NCBI GenBank assembly: GCA_020161935.1
Contig: JAIUNI010000015.1
Span: 62,001 to 126,000, forward strand
Reading direction: 5' to 3'
Origin: Chloroflexota bacterium
GTDB taxonomy: Bacteria; Chloroflexota; Anaerolineae; Aggregatilineales; Phototrophicaceae
DNA: 64,000 bases
Both the position numbers and the translations under genes were made by a program. The notes under the pieces are model-generated. The model was not told the DNA's origin and did no database searches. It was given only the letters and a program-made list of their open reading frames with translations. Below, piece after piece: positions 43,439 through 51,026 of this stretch (position 1 is its first letter; each line of letters begins with the position of its first letter).

Positions 43439-44617
43439 TTATCTCATACCGCGCATCAGTACGCGGCTGACTTCGGGACGGGTAAATTCTTCCGGCAGCA
43501 GTTCGCCGCGCGAGAGTTTTTCGCGCACCTGCGTTCCGCTGAGGACGACGTGTTGGCTCTTATCGTGCGGGCAGGTTTTCAGGCTGACGACCTGACCACA
43601 AGCCTTGCAGTAGAAGGTGTGCTCGAAGAACAGCGGCGTGATGCCCAGTTCTTCCGGCGTGAATTCGTCAAAGATGAGGTGCGCGTCATACGTGCCGTAG
43701 TAGCTGCCCACACCGGCGTGGTCACGTCCGACGATGAAGTGGGTGCAGCCGTAGTTTTTACGCGCCATCGCGTGGAAGATGGCTTCGCGCGGGCCAGCGT
43801 AACGCATGGCCGCCGGAAACACGCCCAGCAGGACGCGCGAGGCGGGATAGTATGACGAGAGAATGGCCTGATAGCTTTCCACGCGCACGGCTGCCGGAAT
43901 ATCGTCCGACTTGGTTTCGCCGACGAGCGGGTGCAGGAGCAGGCCATCGACAATTTCCAGCGCCGTTTTTTGGATGTATTCGTGGGCGCGGTGGATGGGG
44001 TTGCGGGTTTGGAAGCCGACGATGCGCCGCCAGCCGCGTTCGGCAAAGATGGCGCGGGTTTGCGCGGGGGTGTAGCGCAGTTCGGCGAACTCGGTTTGGG
44101 CGCGGAGGGGGAGGTCGATGACATCCACCGAACCGGCCAGCAGGACTTCACCCTGCTTGTACAAACGGGCGACACCGGGGTGCTTTTCTTCGGTGGTGCG
44201 GTAGACGTTCTGCGCCTCAACCTCGCGGTCGTAGGTGTACTTCTCGGATACATCGAGGATTGCCAGCAACCGTTCACCGCCCTCGGTGGGTTCGACCAAG
44301 GCGAGGGACTGCCCGATCTTGATCCGGTCGCCCTGTTCGGCACTGACTGCGAGGGTCACGGGGATTGTCCACGGCAGGCCGTTGGCGAGCCGCATGTTGT
44401 GGACGACCGAGGTGTAATCGGCTTGACGCATGAACCCTGTTAACGGGCTGAGTGCGCCGATGGCGATCATTTCAAGGTCAGCCACGTTGAGGTCGCTGAG
44501 GATAATACGTTCCAGACCGTTGGCCCGTTCGATGGCAGCTTGACGCGCATCACCTGTTAGTTGACGATTGATGAGGGTGCCACCGTGGGCGGTGATCTGC
44601 GGGAATACTTTGGTCAT
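43439..44617 (-). CDS. sat: Sulfate adenylyltransferase (ATP sulfurylase)
   Basis: A 392-residue enzyme that makes adenylylsulfate (APS) and pyrophosphate from ATP and sulfate. Nucleotide-binding motifs are GFQTRNPIHRAHEYIQK (QxRNPxHxxHE) and IVGRDHAGVGSYYG. The sequence also has a zinc-binding-like C-terminus with FYCKACGQVVSLKTCPHD, as in bacterial dissimilatory/assimilatory Sat of the monomeric type. The ATG overlaps the cysC stop by four bases (ATGA). Its product feeds the APS reductase and CysC of the same operon. Confidence 0.96.
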   Translation of the reverse strand: MTKVFPQITAHGGTLINRQLTGDARQAAIERANGLERIILSDLNVADLEMIAIGALSPLTGFMRQADYTSVVHNMRLANGLPWTIPVTLAVSAEQGDRIKIGQSLALVEPTEGGERLLAILDVSEKYTYDREVEAQNVYRTTEEKHPGVARLYKQGEVLLAGSVDVIDLPLRAQTEFAELRYTPAQTRAIFAERGWRRIVGFQTRNPIHRAHEYIQKTALEIVDGLLLHPLVGETKSDDIPAAVRVESYQAILSSYYPASRVLLGVFPAAMRYAGPREAIFHAMARKNYGCTHFIVGRDHAGVGSYYGTYDAHLIFDEFTPEELGITPLFFEHTFYCKACGQVVSLKTCPHDKSQHVVLSGTQVREKLSRGELLPEEFTRPEVSRVLMRGMR

Positions 44618-45177
44618 GAGGCGGTTTCCACTTCTGGTACAGGAATTAATGCATGTTGTTCGAGGTAGGCGATAATCTTGCCGACGCTCTGCTCGACGGT
44701 TTCCCGGTCGGTGTGCAGGACGATTTCGGGATTTTCCGGCGCTTCATACGGGTCGTTCACACCGGTAAAGCCCTTGAGTTCGCCGGACATGGCTTTGGCA
44801 TATAAGCCCTTCACGTCACGCGAGGCGCACACTTCCAGCGGCGCGTTGACATACACTTCAATGAAGTTGGTGGTGTTCTTGCGAACGCCGTCACGGGCTT
44901 CGCGGTAGGGCGAGATGAACGAGGCGACCACGCCGACGCGGTTGCGCGACAGCAGTTTAGCAACGAAGCTGACGCGCTCGATGTTCTTGTCGCGGTCTTC
45001 CTTGCTAAAGCCGAGGTCGCGCGTCAACCCTTCGCGGACGGTATCGCCATCCAAGCGCTCGATCAATAAATCACGCGAGTGCAATTCTTTTTCCAGCGCC
45101 ACCGCTACAGTGGTTTTGCCCGCGCCGGAAAGGCCAGTCAGCCAGAGTGTAAAGCCTTGTTGTGTCACAGTCGTCAC
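44614..45177 (-). CDS. cysC: Adenylylsulfate kinase
   Basis: A 187-residue P-loop kinase with Walker A GLSGAGKTT (about 15-23) and family segments LIERLDGDTVREGLTRDLGFSKEDR, RRVGVVASFISPYREARD-like and FIEVYVNAPLEVCASRDVKGLYAKA. It converts APS and ATP to PAPS. The cysH product of this operon looks like an APS (not PAPS) reductase, so PAPS from CysC is more likely meant for the sulfotransferase encoded directly upstream. Coupled to sat by ATGA overlap. Confidence 0.95.
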   Translation of the reverse strand: MTTVTQQGFTLWLTGLSGAGKTTVAVALEKELHSRDLLIERLDGDTVREGLTRDLGFSKEDRDKNIERVSFVAKLLSRNRVGVVASFISPYREARDGVRKNTTNFIEVYVNAPLEVCASRDVKGLYAKAMSGELKGFTGVNDPYEAPENPEIVLHTDRETVEQSVGKIIAYLEQHALIPVPEVETAS

Positions 45178-45202
45178 ATTCTCCTCTAAATTCGGTTAAA
45201 TA

Positions 45203-46303
45203 TTACGCAAACCGGTTGCGTATTTTCTGATAAGCATTTTCAATGGGCGAACCTTCCGGGATCAGTTTGCGCCGGAGCGAAGACACCCGCAGGATGAAAC
45301 GCCAGCCGAAGCTGTTTTCGATCTGGTACAAACGGTTGAGTTCAACTGTCAGCCGCTTGGTTTCGGCATCGTAGTCCGCCAACTGCTTTTCGAGCGCGGC
45401 GTTATAGGCTTGTACGTTATCCAACATGGACTGCTGTTGGGCGATGCGCTTTGCCGCTTGATCGAGGTTGTTGACATTGATCGTTGAGGCTTTTCGGGCG
45501 CGTTCGGGGTGCTGGTTCACACTTTCCTGATACCGTGCTTGCAAAATCCGCTTGCCTGTCTCATAGAGGTCGGCATCTAAGCGGGTGTTTTCGTAGATGA
45601 TGTCCAGCGCTTCTTGGGGAATATCGGTCGGACGGTTACCGCCAACGTTCATGACTTTGGGGTAATCGGGCAGCGCCCAGCCGAAGGTATCGCACAACAC
45701 CTCGACCGATTCGTCGTACTGTTCAGTCAAGCCGACGAAGGCGTAACTTTCCAACCGCTGCTGGGCTGTTTCCAGCAAACGGGGGTCGTTTCGGCGTTCA
45801 TTAGTGTACTGGAGCATGTGCGGTTCAAGCTGCTGTTCACGTACTGCCGGATCGAGTTCCGCAGCCATTTTGGCGACGTTCAGTTCCGCCCCGATGTGGC
45901 GCGTTTGCAGGTTGGCGTAAATCGAGAGGCTGCGCGGGTCTTTTAGATATTCCAACAGGCTCTGGTTTTTGACCCACTCATGGGCGTAATGGTTCGCCGC
46001 GCGGTGGATCTGGGCGTACTGCGAAATCGTGCGTTCAATTGGATCGCGCAGGGTGGTGATGATCAGCGGGTTCCGCGTAAAAACGGGGGTGATGTCGTGG
46101 TACAGATGCCCGACGAGAAAGCGCGTTTTGGCGACGACTTCCGGTGGGGTGGTCAAAAATTCATAGGCCGAGGTTGGTTGGTAAACGCGCTCCAAACCCA
46201 AGTTGTCGATGATAATTTGGGTAAATGATGTACCGGCAGTCTTGTGGATATGCAGGTAATACAACACATCATTTTCGGTTATCGTGTAACGCGCACTCGC
46301 CAT
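45203..46303 (-). CDS. Sulfotransferase family protein
   Basis: A 366-residue protein starting at ATG 46303; the upstream TTG (46315) is less likely. The 5'-PSB loop HIHKTAGTSFTQII (about 17-30) and 3'-PB segment ITTLRDPIERTISQYAQIHR identify a PAPS-dependent sulfotransferase (Sulfotransf_2 type). The C-terminal third (about 260-366) is helical, with a coiled coil (LDQAAKRIAQQQSMLDNVQAYNAALEKQLADYDAETKRL) and an Arg/Lys-rich end. It sits inside the sulfate-activation operon between the 58-aa protein and cysC. It probably sulfates a surface carbohydrate; the acceptor is unknown. Confidence 0.9.
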   Translation of the reverse strand: MASARYTITENDVLYYLHIHKTAGTSFTQIIIDNLGLERVYQPTSAYEFLTTPPEVVAKTRFLVGHLYHDITPVFTRNPLIITTLRDPIERTISQYAQIHRAANHYAHEWVKNQSLLEYLKDPRSLSIYANLQTRHIGAELNVAKMAAELDPAVREQQLEPHMLQYTNERRNDPRLLETAQQRLESYAFVGLTEQYDESVEVLCDTFGWALPDYPKVMNVGGNRPTDIPQEALDIIYENTRLDADLYETGKRILQARYQESVNQHPERARKASTINVNNLDQAAKRIAQQQSMLDNVQAYNAALEKQLADYDAETKRLTVELNRLYQIENSFGWRFILRVSSLRRKLIPEGSPIENAYQKIRNRFA

Positions 46304-46308
46304 GATAC

Positions 46309-46485
46309 TTACCAACTCCCAAGCGCTTCGAGCGGCCTGAAACGAACATCGGACAGGCGCGTTTTAAGCTGCGGGTTGTTGAAGCGTCGCACCTGAATCA
46401 AGGCGCAAGTATACATCTTGAGACCCCAAATGATAAGGATACCACCTGTCCACAGGCTCATCTGCGGGAAAAACGTGTCATTCAT
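46309..46485 (-). CDS. Small membrane protein in sulfur operon
   Basis: A 58-residue protein (MNDTFFPQMSLWTGG start) with one hydrophobic helix (about 9-30, LWTGGILIIWGLKMYTCALI) and a basic C-terminal tail (RRFNNPQLKTRLSDVRFRP). ATG 46485 overlaps the cysH stop by one base (TGATG), and the stop is five bases before the sulfotransferase ATG, so it is part of the operon. Longer in-frame starts read back into cysH. Function unknown; it may tether the sulfotransferase to the membrane, which is inference from position only. Confidence 0.78.
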   Translation of the reverse strand: MNDTFFPQMSLWTGGILIIWGLKMYTCALIQVRRFNNPQLKTRLSDVRFRPLEALGSW

Positions 46486-47195
46486 CACGCGCTCCAGCCT
46501 GTCTGCACGTGGATGCCGCACTCGGTTTTCACATGCCCCATCCAACGACCGGCGCGTTTATCCTGCTCACCGGCTGCGACGGCTTGTGTGCAGGGGAAGC
46601 AGCCAATCGTGGGGTAATTCTGATCGTGCAGCGTGTTGTAAGGGAGTTCGTGGGCGCGGATGTATATCCACACCATTTCTTCCGTCCACGTCGCCAGCGG
46701 CGAGATTTTGACATTCTCGCGCTTCGCGTCCCAGCTCACAATTGGCGTGGTTTTGCGACTAGACGATTGGTCACGGCGCAGCCCTGTTACCCACGCGCTG
46801 TAACCGCCGAGTGCGTTGTCCAGCGGCGCGGTCTTGCGTAAGGCACAGCATTGGTCAGGGTTCCGCGCCCACAGTTCCGCGCCGTGAGCGGCGGCCTGCT
46901 GCTCGACCGTTTGCTCTGGCTGGACGCGGACGAGGTTGAGGTTCAACTTCGCCGTGACTTCATCAATGAGCGCATACGTTTCAGGGAACAGCAGCCCTGT
47001 ATCGAGCGTCAGGACGGTGGTACCCGGCGCGACTTCGCTCAACATATGCAGGGTCACGATGCCGGTGGGCTGGAAGCTGGTGACGACCGCTAGGCCGCTG
47101 CCGTAGCTTTCGGCTGCCCAGCGCAAGACATCTTGCGGGTAGGCATCTTCGAACTGCACATTCAATTGATTGAGGTCGGTTGTTAGCTGGTTCAT
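46485..47195 (-). CDS. cysH: APS reductase ([4Fe-4S] type)
   Basis: ATG 47195 (AGGGTG before it) gives 236 residues. Two cysteine pairs C116-C117 (QCCALRK) and C199-x-x-C202 (GCFPCT) bind the [4Fe-4S] cluster diagnostic of APS reductases; PAPS reductases lack them. The catalytic Cys226 is in ECGIH near the C-terminus, and DTGLLFPET and KISPLATWTEEMVW are also family segments. It reduces APS to sulfite. A longer in-frame start at 47264 would run through a terminator hairpin and is rejected. Transcription passes through two leader-terminator units upstream. Confidence 0.95.
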   Translation of the reverse strand: MNQLTTDLNQLNVQFEDAYPQDVLRWAAESYGSGLAVVTSFQPTGIVTLHMLSEVAPGTTVLTLDTGLLFPETYALIDEVTAKLNLNLVRVQPEQTVEQQAAAHGAELWARNPDQCCALRKTAPLDNALGGYSAWVTGLRRDQSSSRKTTPIVSWDAKRENVKISPLATWTEEMVWIYIRAHELPYNTLHDQNYPTIGCFPCTQAVAAGEQDKRAGRWMGHVKTECGIHVQTGWSA

Positions 47196-47214
47196 GTTCA
47201 CCCTGATTAAGCAA

Positions 47215-47240
47215 TAAAAAGCCCCGTGTGTCCGGGGCTT
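47215..47240 (-). terminator. Attenuator terminator 2 before cysH
   Basis: On the minus strand: GCCCCG-GACACA-CGGGGC followed by TTTTTATT. It lies between the stop of leader 2 (47265) and the cysH start (47195), with the T-run ending about 20 bases before the start codon. Confidence 0.9.
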
Positions 47241-47264
47241 GCTTCGCTGGCTGAAAACCTGCAC

Positions 47265-47324
47265 TTACGCACGCCGAAACGGACGGACTGATTCAGTCGT
47301 CTTGTTACACGGACAACAACACAT
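47265..47324 (-). CDS. Cysteine-rich leader peptide 2 of cysH
   Basis: A 19-codon frame, MCCCPCNKTTESVRPFRRA. Four of residues 2-6 are Cys (TGT TGT TGT CCG TGT). An in-frame ATG six codons upstream (47342, MRLTAL-M) gives a 25-residue version with an AGGA about ten bases ahead. The reading frame lies between attenuator 1 and attenuator 2. The layout (Cys run, stop, terminator) is that of a ribosome-mediated attenuator sensing cysteinyl-tRNA. Function is inferred. Confidence 0.82.
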   Translation of the reverse strand: MCCCPCNKTTESVRPFRRA

Positions 47325-47366
47325 CAAAGCGGTCAAACGCATCACCGAATATCCTGACGTAGACAA

Positions 47367-47398
47367 ATAAAAACCCCGGCGCTGTAGACCGGGGTTTT
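47367..47398 (-). terminator. Attenuator terminator 1 before cysH
   Basis: On the minus strand: CCCCGG-TCTACAGCG-CCGGGG followed by TTTTTATTT. It comes after leader 1 (stop at 47424) and before leader 2. Confidence 0.9.
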
Positions 47399-47423
47399 CG
47401 TGTTTTTCATCTGCTGGTGGACG

Positions 47424-47504
47424 CTAGAAACACAAAGCCTTGCTACAACCATTGGTCATAACCGTGTTACACAGACAACACATCGGGCAATACTGGAATT
47501 GCAT
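47424..47504 (-). CDS. Cysteine-rich leader peptide 1 of cysH
   Basis: Two in-frame ATGs are possible: 47504 (26 codons, MQFQYCP then the core) or 47483 (19 codons, MCCLCNTVMTNGCSKALCF). Cys codons are clustered at the start of the core (TGT TGT CTG TGT), with two more near the end. The sequence YCPMCCLC is almost the same as CYPMCCLCC in leader 2 of the sulfite reductase operon, which supports selection on the peptide. It begins about 30 bases after the predicted transcription start. Confidence 0.82.
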   Translation of the reverse strand: MQFQYCPMCCLCNTVMTNGCSKALCF

Positions 47505-47540
47505 GGGCTTTGTTTTCACCAAATTTCACAAGCTGGTAGG

Positions 47541-47570
47541 ATTATAGGCAGCATTCACGGGAAATGTCAA
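47541..47570 (-). promoter_or_regulatory. Sigma-70 promoter of the cysH operon
   Basis: On the minus strand, TTGACA (47570-47565), an 18-base spacer and TATAAT (47546-47541), both perfect consensus hexamers. The predicted start is near 47534, so the cysH transcript has a leader of about 340 bases containing both leader peptides and both terminators. Confidence 0.85.
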
Positions 47571-47618
47571 GCGATTGGGTGAAACCACTCTCGAATATGG
47601 AAGTTGATTTTATTGACC

Positions 47619-48068
47619 CTAATAAATTTGGGTTAAAAATGTAGCGAAATCATCGGCTAAGAGATGCAAGTTTTCATAGGTCGGATTGCCCCTAAAATCT
47701 GCATCATCTCTATCCCAAAAATATACTTTTCCGTAATCCTCGCCTTTTATCGATATGCAGATCAAATTACCACCGCCGTCAGGGGCAATCGGAAGTAAGT
47801 TGCTTGGAACTTCTTGGTTGTAATCTTCAAGAAAGTAACGAAGGCTGTACCATCGTTGATTATCACACAGTCCCAAAAAATATTGAACTAAACTCCCGCC
47901 TTGTTTGCGGCTAATAAAGAAGTGATTGGGATTCGTGCGAACACAGTTGTTTTTGATTAAAAACTCTCGATAGTCTTCAGGTAGTGTGGCAGCTAATTCT
48001 CGCTCGAATTCTATGACTGCTGTCTCTGTTATTTCCCCGCATAAGCGAGTTAATTCTAAGTTAGCCAA
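47619..48068 (-). CDS. SMI1/KNR4 (SUKH) family protein
   Basis: A 149-residue SUKH-fold protein with IEFERELAATLPEDYREFLIKNNC, the central LPIAPDGGGNLICISIKGEDYGKVYFWDRDDAD and a C-terminal helix ENLHLLADDFATFL. These features are typical of SMI1/KNR4 proteins, often immunity proteins for polymorphic toxins. It is more AT-rich than its neighbours. Its start overlaps the SUMT gene by 13 bases, so it is translated from the siroheme operon. No toxin gene is nearby, so its role here is unclear. Confidence 0.9.
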   Translation of the reverse strand: MANLELTRLCGEITETAVIEFERELAATLPEDYREFLIKNNCVRTNPNHFFISRKQGGSLVQYFLGLCDNQRWYSLRYFLEDYNQEVPSNLLPIAPDGGGNLICISIKGEDYGKVYFWDRDDADFRGNPTYENLHLLADDFATFLTQIY

Positions 48069-48808
48069 TCTAGCCCCATCCCCCGCAGGTTAACGACCGC
48101 GCCGATGACGGTGAGGGCAGGTGTGCCGATACCGGCTTCGATAACCAACGCCGATAGTGTGGCGAGTGTGCCTTCGACGGTGCGCTGTTGGGGGGTCGTG
48201 CCCCACTCGATGCAGATGGCGGGTGTGTCGCCCGCGATGCCTTCGGCTTGCAAACGCGCCGCGATGTGAGGGAGGTTGTTGACACCCATCAGCAGCACCA
48301 GCGTCCCCAAACGGGCAGCCGAGGCCAGCGCGGCGTAATCAATGTCCGAGTCGGTGGTGTTCGGGTCGGCGTGTCCGGTGAATACGGTGAAGGCGCTGGC
48401 AACCTGACGGTGGGTGACGGGGACACCGGCATAGGCGGGTACGGCGATGGCGCTGCTGACCCCCGGAACGACCTCGAACCGAATGCCCGCCGCATGACAC
48501 GCGAGTGCTTCCTCGCCGCCGCGCCCGAACACAAACGGATCGCCACCTTTGAGCCGCACGACCAGCTTCCCCTGCCGCGCGTGTTCGATCAACAGGCGGT
48601 TGATGTCCTCCTGCGCGACGCGGTGCTTGGTCGGCATCTTGCCCACGTCGATGCGCTCGGCATCCGCGCGAAGCTCGTCGAGCAGCGCCAGCGGTATGAG
48701 GCGGTCATACAACACCACGTCCGCCTGCTGCAAGATTTTTAGCCCTTTGACGGTGATTAACCCCGCGTCCCCCGGCCCTGCGCCCACCAAAACCACTTTA
48801 CCCGTCAT
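48056..48808 (-). CDS. cobA: Uroporphyrinogen-III C-methyltransferase
   Basis: A 250-residue SAM-dependent methyltransferase (SUMT) that makes precorrin-2 for siroheme. It has the SAM-binding opening VLVGAGPGDAGLITVKGLKIL, RLKGGDPFVFGRGGEEA, the PGVSSAIAVPAYAGVPVTHR segment and a LMGVNNLPHIAARL helix. It lacks the N-terminal dehydrogenase/chelatase part of CysG, which is supplied by the separate genes upstream. The start overlaps the chelatase stop (ATGA). Confidence 0.95.
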   Translation of the reverse strand: MTGKVVLVGAGPGDAGLITVKGLKILQQADVVLYDRLIPLALLDELRADAERIDVGKMPTKHRVAQEDINRLLIEHARQGKLVVRLKGGDPFVFGRGGEEALACHAAGIRFEVVPGVSSAIAVPAYAGVPVTHRQVASAFTVFTGHADPNTTDSDIDYAALASAARLGTLVLLMGVNNLPHIAARLQAEGIAGDTPAICIEWGTTPQQRTVEGTLATLSALVIEAGIGTPALTVIGAVVNLRGMGLDWLT

Positions 48809-50133
48809 TCTCTGCCATCATCCTTCATTTGTTTAAGCGCCGCCGAAAGCCAGAAGTCACATGGTTCGGGGCAGTGTATCCCGCCGGACGCACCCGCCCA
48901 CGCTGGCTGGCGGATGCACTGGCCGCAAACCTGCTCAACCACCTGTGCGGAAGCCGATTCGCCTAGTGATTGTAACGCCCGGTAGCGCCCTGTTTGGCGG
49001 TTCATGGCATCTTCCAAAGTACCGCTTGCGGCGATATGACTGCCCAACACACCGGGGTAAACCGTTTCGATAACGGTTAGTACGCGGTACGGGTCGCTGT
49101 TGGTCAGCACCCGCCAGCCGCGCGGGAGGTCGCTGCGGGTCGCCAGCGGACGAAACGGATTTTCGCGGACACGTTTTCGCAGTGCGTCCGGTGAGGCGAT
49201 CACCTCACCATCGTCTGCGTCATCAACATGCCGCACGTCACCGGCGGTAATCCGTAACTGCCCGAAGATGAAGGGGGTGCTGGTCATCCGCCGCCGCACT
49301 TCGTCCAGCCCTGCTGAAGGGAAGCCGTCCCACGATGAGGCGGTGGGCGGTTGTGGCGGGGTTTCCAATACAAGGCTTTGTGAGGTGTCCGTTATCAGTT
49401 CAAGGATAGCGGTTTGCAATTCCGCTTCTACCCCCACAGGCCGCGTGTAGCAGACAGCGCGACCGTTGATCGGCGTAACTGTGTCGAACGCCGCTTTCGC
49501 CAATCCCAACTCGCGCGGCACATCAATCGAGGTATGCAAACCGCTGGCTAAAAAGTAAGGAACGACGATCAGGTTGGGCGCGGTCGTCAGGCGGTAAACA
49601 TCAGCAACCGCCGGGCTGTCATCCAAGTACAGCGCCACGACCTCGGCGGCGAGGCCGTTCTGCCGGATGGCTTCAGCCTGCGCTTCGGTCGCTTTGCGGC
49701 TTTCGGGGTTGCGGCGGGTGCTGTGCCCGATAATGGCGACCGCTGTTCGCTCCGGCGCGGTGTTTAGCTGTCGCAGACCTTCCTCGACGCGCTGGCAAAC
49801 CACATGCCCTAAGTAGGGATGCTCGCTTAGGGTGCGAGTATAGCGGATGACCCGCCTGTCCCGCTGCGTTACTGCGCCTGTTAGTCCCATTTCGGCGGGG
49901 ATGACGGTTTGCGTGAAGTAACCCTGCGCGGTGAACATCGGCACGACGATTATTTCTTGGGCAGTGAGCGAGTCGAATACGGTATGGAAGGACGGCTGCT
50001 CCTTCCAGAAGGCGGCGGTCACTTCATCGGCGGCCTGCATCGCCCGCAGCGCGTCCACCTGCGCCCAAACCACGCCCGCCGTTTCCGCGCTGATGTGTGA
50101 GCCGTGTCCCGCCAGAACAATCGCCGTTTTCAT
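48805..50133 (-). CDS. CbiX-type chelatase with C-terminal iron-sulfur domain
   Basis: A 442-residue protein. Residues about 1-255 are two CbiX/SirB-like halves with the metal-binding His motifs AGHGSHIS (about 8) and IIGHSTRRNPES (about 142), and VPMFTAQGYFTQTVIP and VPYFLASGLHTSIDVP. The C-terminal part (about 285-440) resembles the DR2241-type extension and holds Cys motifs CGQC and CPEPC, a likely iron-sulfur site. Its natural reaction would be insertion of Fe2+ into sirohydrochlorin. Both ends overlap neighbours by four bases (ATGA). Confidence 0.92.
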   Translation of the reverse strand: MKTAIVLAGHGSHISAETAGVVWAQVDALRAMQAADEVTAAFWKEQPSFHTVFDSLTAQEIIVVPMFTAQGYFTQTVIPAEMGLTGAVTQRDRRVIRYTRTLSEHPYLGHVVCQRVEEGLRQLNTAPERTAVAIIGHSTRRNPESRKATEAQAEAIRQNGLAAEVVALYLDDSPAVADVYRLTTAPNLIVVPYFLASGLHTSIDVPRELGLAKAAFDTVTPINGRAVCYTRPVGVEAELQTAILELITDTSQSLVLETPPQPPTASSWDGFPSAGLDEVRRRMTSTPFIFGQLRITAGDVRHVDDADDGEVIASPDALRKRVRENPFRPLATRSDLPRGWRVLTNSDPYRVLTVIETVYPGVLGSHIAASGTLEDAMNRQTGRYRALQSLGESASAQVVEQVCGQCIRQPAWAGASGGIHCPEPCDFWLSAALKQMKDDGRE

Positions 50134-50786
50134 GGTTGGTTCGCAAGTGCTTCGCGGATGAGAGTGTCGAAATGCTCCCGTGCGGCGCTTGTGTCACCCT
50201 GCTTGAGCCGTTCGAGGATCGGCGACTCGATAATCCGCCGCCAGAGGGCTGCTCGTTGGGGTTGGGCATCAATCGCTGCCTGCACTATCGGGCGGGCTTC
50301 CCCAAGCCACACTGAGAGCGTTCCATATTCCGCGCCGATCAGGTCGCTCACTCTTTCGCGGATGTGCGCCGCCAACTCCGGTGACGCGCCGCCGGATGAG
50401 ATGCCAATGGTGATGCTGTGACGCTCAATCGCTGCCATACTCATGAAGTCGTGTTCGCCGTTCGCACTGACCGCGTTCGCTAACGCACCCAGCGACCGCG
50501 CCTCCTCAACAACCTGCTGGTTGACCGCTTCGTTATCCGTCGCGGCGAACACCACAAACGGCTTGAATGCCGCCAACATGCCTGCCGCATAGGCTGTGCG
50601 CTGTGCCGAGATTTGCCCTGATGCAATTAACTCAGCCAGCTTATGGTGAATCTGCGGGCTAATGACAGTGATTCGCGCACCTGTGCCGAGCAGGCTTTGT
50701 ACCTTGCGTGCCGTGACCTCGCCACCACCAACGAACACACAGGTACGTTCTTCTAAGTTCAGCATGACCGGATAATAAGCCGTCAT
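50130..50786 (-). CDS. sirC: Precorrin-2 dehydrogenase (SirC/Met8-like)
   Basis: A 218-residue NAD-dependent enzyme that oxidises precorrin-2 to sirohydrochlorin. It begins with YYPVMLNLEERTCVFVGGGEVTARKVQSLL, a Rossmann-type GGGxVxxRK motif typical of the family, and continues with FAATDNEAVN and ISSGGASPELAAHIRE. First gene of the siroheme operon, coupled to the chelatase by ATGA. AAAGGA precedes the start. The C-terminal half is complete for the dehydrogenase; chelatase activity is probably supplied by the next gene. Confidence 0.94.
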   Translation of the reverse strand: MTAYYPVMLNLEERTCVFVGGGEVTARKVQSLLGTGARITVISPQIHHKLAELIASGQISAQRTAYAAGMLAAFKPFVVFAATDNEAVNQQVVEEARSLGALANAVSANGEHDFMSMAAIERHSITIGISSGGASPELAAHIRERVSDLIGAEYGTLSVWLGEARPIVQAAIDAQPQRAALWRRIIESPILERLKQGDTSAAREHFDTLIREALANQP

Positions 50787-51026
50787 CAGTCCTTTAACCT
50801 GTTAGGAAATTTTACCAATCGCTACAGACAAAATTAACCGCCGTTAATCAATCATTGGCAGCCGAATATTACAATGTTCATAAACACGCAATTCTGACAT
50901 TCACTCAGGCTGTTGTTTGACCTTTCGCTTATGGAAGGGGCAGTTTAATCAACAGCGTAGATATGTCCGGTAAGTACCGCTAGGATAACACCCTGTTGCA
51001 ATAAGTACCTATAAGGAGAGAGTTGG
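50787..51026. other. Divergent promoter region
   Basis: About 240 bases between the siroheme operon (minus) and the siderophore-binding protein (plus). AT-rich, with no polycysteine leader in either direction and no convincing repressor palindrome. The ribosome site AAGGAGAG lies just before 51027. Confidence 0.5.

Noticed and set aside
47196..47264. Upstream in-frame start for cysH
   Set aside because: It would place a terminator hairpin inside the coding region; ATG 47195 has a ribosome site and the normal family N-terminus.
47196..47618. SAM riboswitch or T-box upstream of cysH
   Set aside because: No SAM-I core or T-box (TGGNACC-type) motif was seen; the polycysteine frames explain the region better.
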